A DNA stretch of 64,000 nt. It comes from Leptobrachium leishanense. Lineage: Eukaryota > Chordata > Amphibia > Anura > Megophryidae. The position numbers and the translations under genes were made by a program. The notes under the pieces were generated by a model. The model was not told the DNA's origin. It made no database searches and was given only the letters and a program-made list of their open reading frames with translations. The stretch's first letter is position 1. Each line of letters opens with the position of its first letter. The DNA lies in the NCBI GenBank assembly GCA_009667805.1, contig CM019068.1:3331218-3395217 (forward strand), given 5' to 3'. Positions 57,642-64,000 of the stretch are shown piece by piece.

Positions 57642-58775
57642 ATGACATCACTAACAATCAGTAGCTGGAACATTCAGGGTCTGAAAGCTTCAGCCTTTGG
57701 ATCCAAAGTAAACGATCCAGACTTCAAACATAGACTGCACGACGTGGACATACAAATCCTGCTGGAAACATGGAGCCGGGCACAGGATGACCCACAAACA
57801 CCTGTGGGCTACAGAGAATTTTCCGTGCCCGCCCAGAAGGATAAAAGCATCAAACAGGGTCGCCATTCAGGAGGAATATTAATCTGGTATAAGGAGGAGC
57901 TACACGAGAACATCAAAGCAATCAAAAAAGGAGAGAGCCACATCTGGATAAAAATAAATAGCTTCATCCTCACCTCTCAGTCAGACATCTTCCTATGTGC
58001 AGCTTACATTGCACCACCAGAGTCTCCATACTCCAAAACAGACACCTATGAGGTTGTACAGAGTGAGGCCTCCCACTTCCAGTCCCTAGGACACGTGCTT
58101 CTCTATGGAGACCTCAACGCCAGGACAGGAAGAGAAAAGGACTATGTGACCTCAGGTGGGAACACATACATTTTGGGAGCTGCCAACTACTGTCAGGAGT
58201 CAATACAGGCGCAAAGAAACAGCTATGACAAAACAACCAACAAGAGTGGAAGAAAATTGCTGAATTTGTGTCAGAGTCTCGGGCTCTACATCCTTAATGG
58301 CCGCGCCAAGGGAGACTCTCTGGGAAGGTATACATTAAGCTCCCATGTAGGAAACAGTGTGGTCGACTATGCAATCACAGATATGAACTCCACTCACATC
58401 AACGCCTTCACCGTCACCCCACAAACACAGCTGTCAGACCACAGCCAACTACTGCTTTTTATTAAATCCTCAAACAAACCATCCTCAAAACCCCATCAGA
58501 GCGGACTTTACAACCTCCCACCATCATTCAAATGGACCAAACACTCTACCATAGCCTACAGAGAGGTCATCAACAGACCCGACATCAAAGATCAGCTAAC
58601 AGACTTTCAAAACCATACCTATGTACTAAGTCCCCAGGGGGTGAACCGAGCAGCAAAGGACCTCAACAGCATACTACACACCATCGCAGAGACCTCAACA
58701 TTAAAAAAGTCAACTTCAAGAAATCATCCAATAAACAACCCAATAAATGGTTTGACAAAGAATGCAGAAAACTAA
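57642..58775 (+). pseudogene. LINE apurinic-type endonuclease ORF
   Basis: The frame begins MTSLTISSWNIQGLKASAFG. Endonuclease landmarks are all visible: SWNIQG, LLETWSR, HSGGILIWYK, LLYGDLNARTG, NSVVDYAITDM and LSDHSQLLLF. It belongs to the exonuclease III/APE fold that nicks target DNA in LINE retrotransposition. A frame change near 58700 moves the protein to the frame encoding NKQPNKWFDKECRKLRYNLR before the 58872 insertion. Confidence 0.85.
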
Positions 58776-59365
58776 GATACAACCTACGAACAGTCTCAAA
58801 TAAAAAACACAGAGACCCCGACAACATCGACCGGCGGATTACTCATGGTGTCCTGCAGAAAAACTATAAACTAGGGAAGTGCGTTTCGGGTTTCGGAATT
58901 TCAGAATTTTCACGAAATTTCCCGATTCGTGTCTTCGGATTCGGCCGAATTTCCGAATCGGATCGGATCCGAAAACCGACAGATCCGAAAAGTTTTCTGA
59001 GCCGAAACGAAAAATTTTCGGAGTTTTCGAATGGACTTGAAATGTGTCAAATCGAAATTTATTTTCGCTCTATTCTTGATTTTGGTTCTATTCGTGATTT
59101 CGGTTCCATTTCGGTAATTCTGGACATCGTATATTTAACTATTATCGGTTATATTGCGGATTCTGTAAATTTTGTATTTGTAAATGCGTATCACTTGTTT
59201 TTGTTTCCAATGATCCGATAATTCTGTCGTAATCGGGTCGGATCCGATTCGTCTGCGGGTCGCGCATGCGCGCGCACGGATGTCGTAACTTTATTGAGAC
59301 ATTTTTGTAGAGAGTTGACAATTTTTTGACAGGCCAAAAAATATTGAAATTATTTATAATTTATC

Positions 59366-59702
59366 ATGGCTGAAAGACGAGAGTCCCATTCGGACACCTC
59401 CTCGTCCTCATCTGCTTCCACCCCAGAGACACCACCCAGGAAGAAGCAGGCCAGCAACATGGCATTTGATGAGATGTTGGAGCTGGTCCGCATCTTTGAT
59501 AAAAAAGATTACGACTGCCGTAAGGGCCCTTACGGCAGAAAGAATAACGTGCGCAAGGACCGTATCCTTGACAAACTTCGAACCACCATCCTGGAGTTGT
59601 TTGGGAAAGACCGGACGAAGGACCAGCTCCGAAAACGCTGGTCCGATCTGAAGGCATGCCAGCAGGAGCAGCTGAGGCACATCCGTCGCGTCATAGCCAA
59701 AC
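59366..59702 (+). CDS. SANT-like gene in transposon, exon 1 (DNA-binding domain)
   Basis: The start ATG opens MAERRESHSDTSSSSSASTP, a Ser-rich lead. A helical domain follows: MAFDEMLELVRIFDKKDYDC, GPYGRKNNVRKDRILDKLRT, ILELFGKDRTKDQLRKRWSD and LKACQQEQLRHIRRVIAK. The QLRKRWSDLK helix resembles the recognition helix of Myb/SANT-like DNA-binding domains. The donor is AAAC/GTAAGT, leaving one base. PIF/Harbinger elements pair such a protein with a transposase; here no transposase accompanies it. The function is unproven, and DNA binding to the element's own ends is a reasonable guess. Confidence 0.7.
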
Positions 59703-59725
59703 GTAAGTGTCATGTTATATTGTAA

Positions 59726-59845
59726 AGCGCTGCGCAAACTGTTGGCGCTATATAAATCCTGTATAATAATAATAATGTGCTTGCATGTGTAAAGCGCTGC
59801 GGAATATGCTGGCGCTTTATAAATAAAGAATAATAATAATAATAA
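59726..59845 (+). repeat. Two L2-type LINE 3' tails in intron 1
   Basis: Both contain AAAGCGCTGCG…TGGCGCT…TATAAAT followed by (AATAAT)n, the same tail as the LINE ending at 17672. They are fragments only. Confidence 0.8.
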
Positions 59846-60697
59846 TATGCACAGAAATACGTTGATTTATCTAGTCCTTTTTTCATGCAATGTGATTGTG
59901 TATAGCTTTGCGTTTTCACGACTCGTCATACATGCATTTTTGCCATAGCTCTTCTTTTTTGTGATTTTACGTATTCGTTAAAATTGTGACATTTGATGTA
60001 TGTAGATGAAGTTTCAATACTGGATTTCTTTTGGCACTGTGTGTACTGTAGTGTGTTGGGGGGGGGAGGTTGTTGTGATGCATACGAGATGACCCGCAGC
60101 TTGCCCAATATTGGCTCCCACCTGCGCATCAATAAAAATCTCTGCATCTCTGCTAAGTGGTAGGATGGGACATGTAGTTCTTCTGAAAGTGCATCCAAAC
60201 AGAGCCGCGTTCAATACGTCCTCAGCAGCTGCTGAATTGTTGCAGCGCAGTAATTCAGTTTGCTGCAGCAGTGTCATTGAACGCTTTAGATGCAAATTTC
60301 AAAACAAAATGGCGGGTTTCTGTAGTTTCTGCAATATCCACAGTTTTATTCGCAGAAACTGAAAGTGAAACTGAGGCTGAGGCGTCTATAAAATAACTAA
60401 AAGCAGTCGCACAATGCGTTTTGTACGCACACAACACAAATAATAGTTTTTATTGAATAAACGTAATGTTTACTTCTGAAAAAAAATATATAATTGACCG
60501 GTAATATATGTCTATGTGCAGGGGAAATAAATAAATATTTTGTGACTTTAGACCTATGAGATGGGAGTAGTGGTGGGTCAAGCTGGTAGTGCTAGTGGGT
60601 AGTGGAGGGGTGTCGCAATACTTTCGGCAATATATTGTATAGATATACCATATTTTCCAGTCTGCATTATTTACGTGTTATTTTTTGGATTTGGCAG

Positions 60698-60784
60698 AAG
60701 ACAGGAAGAAGGCAGCATCTGCCCAGGCGGGGACCAGTGCCCCAGTGGAGGAGGAGGAGGAGCCACGGGCGACCACCAGTGCTG
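60698..60784 (+). CDS. SANT-like gene, exon 2
   Basis: The acceptor is TTTGGATTTGGCAG and the donor is GCTG/GTATAT. It encodes QDRKKAASAQAGTSAPVEEE then EEPRATTSAG (the first and last codons are shared with neighbours). It is low-complexity and acidic. It enters after one base and leaves one base, so it can be joined to exon 3 or exon 5 in frame. Confidence 0.6.
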
Positions 60785-60874
60785 GTATATACTGTTTTAT
60801 TTTGCAACGACTTTTGGTCAAAAACAGAAACATTTTTTGTTTACTGTATTTTCATTTAATTTTTTTATATATAG

Positions 60875-60967
60875 CACAAGAGGAGCAGGAGGAGGAAGAG
60901 GAGGAGCAGGAGGAGGGCGATGATGGAGAGAGGGAGCCGGAGCCGCAGCAGGAGGCCGCGAGTCCAG
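60875..60967 (+). CDS. SANT-like gene, exon 3 (acidic)
   Basis: After TTTTTATATATAG it encodes AQEEQEEEEEEQEEGDDGER then EPEPQQEAASPG, with donor CCAG/GTTTTT. The phase is the same as for exon 2. The exon and its following intron look like a tandem copy of the neighbouring exon-intron pairs. Confidence 0.6.
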
Positions 60968-61067
60968 GTTTTTTTTTTACTGTTGTATTTTGCATCGACT
61001 TTTGTCCAAAAATAAATCAGTTTTGTTGTTTACTGTATTTTTTATTTCTTTAATTTCTTAGATATAG

Positions 61068-61143
61068 CACCGGAAGAGATGCTGACGGTGGTGGTGGAGG
61101 AGGAGGAGTCGGAGGACTCAGCCTCAGGAGGCCGCCAGCTCTG
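61068..61143 (+). CDS. SANT-like gene, exon 4 (phase-broken)
   Basis: After TTAGATATAG it encodes APEEMLTVVVEEEESEDSAS then GGRQL, with donor CTCTG/GTATAT. It leaves two bases, not one. Joining to exon 5 would create TGA at the junction, so this exon either truncates the protein or must be skipped. Confidence 0.5.
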
Positions 61144-61240
61144 GTATATACTACTGTTATATTTTTTCAAGACTTTCAGTCAAAAATAGAAACCTGCTTT
61201 ACTTACTGTATTTTCCTTCTTTAATTTATTGGATATATAG

Positions 61241-61395
61241 AAGGAGAAGCCAGACCGGACACTGACAGGTCCAGCGTCAGGATGGCGATCAGCGAGCTAC
61301 GCCTGGCTGGCAGCAACCTCGATGCCATACAGGAGTTGCTCCAGGAATTTAGGGAGCATTTTAATAACGCCATTGACATCCTGGAGCGGCAGTAG
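61241..61395 (+). CDS. SANT-like gene, exon 5 with stop
   Basis: After TTGGATATATAG it encodes GEARPDTDRSSVRMAISELR, LAGSNLDAIQELLQEF and REHFNNAIDILERQ, then TAG (61393-61395). The C-terminus is predicted helical with heptad-like Leu/Ile spacing, which could mediate dimerisation. Exon 3 or exon 2 joins it in frame by making a Glu codon. Confidence 0.6.
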
Positions 61396-61464
61396 AGACC
61401 AGCCTCCTCCTCCCCTATGTTTGTTTGTGCCCCTGTTGGGCAGTTTGCCATGTGGCATGTTGTA

Positions 61465-61470
61465 AATAAA
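61465..61470 (+). terminator. Poly(A) signal of SANT-like gene
   Basis: AATAAA in TGTAAATAAATTTTA, about 70 bp after the stop codon, with GT-rich sequence (CCTGTTTGTGTGC) some 25 bp beyond. Confidence 0.65.
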
Positions 61471-62059
61471 TTTTATATTTTTTCTATATTTTCCTGTTTG
61501 TGTGCTTTGCTTTTCCTTACTTAATAAGTTAATATGTATTGCTTGGTTTCCACACTGTTAAAATTATATGTACATAAATTTATTGACATTTCTATGAACC
61601 CTTTGTCATAAATTTGTCAACATATTTGTGGCCATGAATGTGACTGTGCACATTCTACACTTCCTGCCTGGCCAAAAAATGTCACACACTAACACAACCT
61701 TGTACTGCCTTGGAGATTTTATTACCGACGTGGCCTGGTTTTGTTAAGCTTAGGCGATGTCACAACAACACGGATTTTTGTCCACAGTCACATTCATTGT
61801 ATAACCAAGAATATATCAAAAACTAATGATGGCAGCACTGCGTGAAGTCTTCTCCGACACAACCCAAGGATCCTCAGTGCGGCTCAGGTCTAGTTTATTT
61901 GTCCCTGTTTGCAGCTTCACGCAACACCTCCTCCCAGCTATGAGCTCTCTCTCTCCCACCGCTGCCCGCTAAGACGCTGCCCGCCAACATGGTCACGTCT
62001 TTGCAGGAAGACAACAGCGTGGGGGAATGGCAGCTGCCGACAGTCCCAAGACCTCATCA

Positions 62060-62776
62060 CAATGACGTCAGTTCTGGAGTTGACCCCTAACTGCGACCAA
62101 TGGTGGAGATAGGGGTTCCAATGAACCCCCTATCTCCCGATCCGCGGCAGCTATCGGTTAATGTTTGGTATCTTTGGATCGACCAGAGCATGGCCTTTCC
62201 AACAATACCAAACATGACAATGTTAAAAATTATAAAAAAATTAAATATAAAAAAAAATAAAACAGGTTTTTTGTTTTGTTTTGTTAATGCAGCAATATTG
62301 TTCCCATTTCAATTATAATGTGAACAATGATGATGCACTAAGGATTTTTGTATGGGGTGCGTTTGTTAAAAATAGTGTAATTTTCACCCAAAAAAATATA
62401 ACAAGTCCCCATTTCAATTTTTTTTAACAAACGCAACTCATAAAATATAACCGCAAACACTCGCATGTTAAAATGTGAAAAAAACACTTTACACCTTGTA
62501 AAACAAACATTGAAAATTCTAATTTTATTGCATTTTTTGTTATAATATACAGACAGGATATGACGCATACATATGATAATGATATATTATGAATCATCTG
62601 CCGAGTCTGCCGGAAAGAACGATATATAACATGTCTGGGTCATATTATAAAATAAGGCTTCAAAAAAACGCGTTTAAACAAGAGGAGCGAAACTGTTAAA
62701 AATGAGCTCAGCAGCAGACCGCAGCGCCGCACACAGGCGTGAAGGGAAGCCGTGAAATGCCTCAGCAGCGAAAGGG
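62060..62776. mobile_element. Truncated inverted copy of the TTAA MITE
   Basis: The right end (CCTCAGCAGCGAAAGGG, then TTAA at 62777-62780) is the reverse complement of the left end at 44719. Internal matches include the AGGGGTTCCAATGAACCCCC hairpin and the TACCAAACAT region. The far half, beyond about 62060, is missing. Confidence 0.75.
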
Positions 62777-63559
62777 TTAATTTTTTTTTGTCTGTTTTAA
62801 ATCATTTTATTTGTTGTTTTTTATTTGTTTCAGATCATTTTGATCAACTATTTTTCCGTTTTAAAACCTTTTGTTCTGGTTTTTATTTTTAAAGTCAGAC
62901 CATTCGGGTCAGTTTAGCGTTTTTTTAAATCGTTTTGTACATTTTTTTTTGTTCCTTGGCTTTCATACCATTTTAATATGATTAAATAAAGTTGTGAAAT
63001 GTATATTCATAATAATAAAAAAATTTTTTAGAATCGCCAGAATTATCGTATCGACAGAATGAATTCTCGGATCCGAAAAACAAACCAAAAATTTATTATA
63101 AAAAAATATATAAAGTATAAAAAAAGTAAACCATAGTAGTTTACGTCAAAACGAATAGAGTTAGACACTTTGAAACGAGGAGAACGGACGTTCCGAAAAA
63201 AAGAAAATTTCCGAAATCACGAAAAGTCGATACAAAAAACGAGCAAAGTGACCCGAAAATACGAAAAATGGTCGATATTCCGAAAAAAAATGTATATGAA
63301 AAACGAGCCGAACCGAATCGAATCGAAACAGAAATCGTCCGAAACGAGCCGAGTCGAAAATTTTAAACATCCGAACGAACTGAACCGAAAAAAAAAAAAA
63401 AATCGGTGCTCAAGTCTACTATAAACAAATCCTCAAAAAGAAAAAACAAAGCGTCATCTCCAAAAACCTTCAACAACTGGAAGAGGCTCTTCAGGAAAAC
63501 TCTTTCTGGGAAACTTGGAATCAAACTGGCTTATGATCCAAGAAAAACCACCTCCACAT

Positions 63560-64000
63560 TAGGGATGAGTGGTTCGGGTTCGGACAGTTCGGCCCGAACT
63601 TAGCCTGTTCGGGTAGATCGCGAACTCCGAACATTTCTGGGTGTTCGGCGCATGTTCGAGTCCACAATGCATCACATTGGCCCACAATGCATTTTTCCAC
63701 TGGCCTGAAGCTCGTAATTGGCTACAGCCTGGCACCTGACCACAGGTCTGGTGCAAGACAGGTTCAACAGTATGCCAATCACGGCTCAGAGTCCTGATTG
63801 GGCAAATTTTGCCCAATCATGGGCTCACAGAGCTAAGTCCCGCAGCACACTATATAACGTTTCCACGCGCCGATTCTGCACGCATTTCAGAGGAAATTTC
63901 AGAGGAGATAGTTGTGTGTTGTTACTGCCGGTCTGCCACGCTACTGGGGGGGTCTGGGGGGTCTCATTTCTACAAAATATCAGGGAATTTAGGTGATGTG
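63560..64000 (+). mobile_element. Large hAT family, copy 3, 5' end only
   Basis: It begins TAGGGATGAGTGGTTCGGGT. It continues with the same ACTGGCCTGAAGCT…GGCTACAGCCT and CAATCACGGCTCAGAG segments as the other copies, plus the TATA box (CTATATAACG near 63849). It runs off the window, so no target duplication can be checked. Confidence 0.88.

Larger units (their letters stand above)
58872..63418 (+). mobile_element. 4.5-kb hAT-like element carrying a SANT-like gene, TSD CTATAAAC
   Basis: It starts TAGGGAAGTGCG, and the right end reverse complements to TAGACTTGAGCACCG. The octamer CTATAAAC flanks both sides (58864-58871, 63419-63426). The subterminal regions are rich in TTCGG on the left and CCGAA on the right. 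Eight-base duplications and TAG…CTA ends fit hAT elements. A five-exon Myb/SANT-like gene lies at 59366-61395. A truncated copy of the TTAA MITE lies at 62060-62776. No transposase is recognisable. Confidence 0.8.
56840..63558 (+). mobile_element. CR1/L2-group LINE with SGNH ORF1, interrupted
   Basis: Pieces lie at 56840-58871 and 63427-63558. The order is an esterase-like ORF1, an apurinic endonuclease, and then the linker toward the reverse transcriptase (YKQILKKKKQSVISKNLQQL then EEALQENSFWETWNQ at the right piece). The 4.5-kb element 58872-63418 separates the pieces and duplicated CTATAAAC. A hAT element begins at 63560. The reverse transcriptase lies outside or has been lost. Confidence 0.85.

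Noticed and set aside
58532..59221. 229-residue plus-strand frame overlapping the LINE endonuclease end
   Set aside because: The first part is the frameshifted LINE reading, but from 58872 on it is the non-coding end of the inserted element. The combined frame is a chance fusion.

Overview
This is a vertebrate nuclear window, most likely from an amphibian and probably a frog. Two genuine host genes are visible, both only in part. The last four coding exons of hspa12a (+ strand, 788-18376) encode an atypical HSP70-family ATPase. The last three coding exons of rgs10 (- strand, 56234-40738) encode a small RGS-domain GTPase-activating protein. The genes converge tail to tail, with about 22 kb between their stop codons. 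Split genes, GT/AG splice sites, CR1/L2-type LINEs, a Ngaro tyrosine-recombinase retrotransposon, many hAT elements, hammerhead ribozymes of the kind known from Penelope-like elements, and very heavy minisatellite content all argue for a repeat-rich lower tetrapod. The species itself cannot be read from the sequence.

Layout. 1-17741: hspa12a introns, containing a 32-bp array, a 22-bp array, a long AT-rich satellite that flips orientation at about 6751, a hAT MITE, three foldback or foldback-like units carrying hammerhead ribozymes or their relics, a 38-bp array of about 78 copies, a MITE with 3-bp target duplications, and a truncated L2-like LINE. 17742-18376: last hspa12a exon. 18405-22110: a 54-bp minisatellite that starts only about 30 bp after the stop codon. 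22111-24650: mostly single-copy sequence with candidate poly(A) signals. 25060-28575: a 34/36-bp array broken up by a MITE, a solo LTR and a LINE tail. 29011-29930: single-copy sequence. 29930-33660: a decayed Ngaro element. 33667-39600: a hAT element that itself contains the 3-bp-TSD MITE. 39601-40125: a G-rich 64-bp array.

40738-56234: the rgs10 exons. The large intron between 41566 and 56148 holds a minisatellite split by a hammerhead-bearing foldback element and by a composite hAT element. It also holds a CR1-like LINE that has been split by a 7-kb hAT element, which is in turn split by two solo LTRs. 56840-63558: a second LINE (SGNH-esterase ORF1, then endonuclease), interrupted by a 4.5-kb element with 8-bp target duplications. 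That element carries a five-exon Myb/SANT-like gene but no transposase that I can recognise. 63560-64000: the 5' end of a third copy of the large hAT family.

The most notable observations are these. Two hammerhead ribozymes have intact core nucleotides; the one at 43126-43175 lies in the sense strand of an rgs10 intron. A tandem exon-intron duplication has built the acidic part of the SANT-like gene. A MITE family with verified 3-bp target duplications is supported by a paralogous empty site. The order of nested insertions can be reconstructed from exact target-site duplications.
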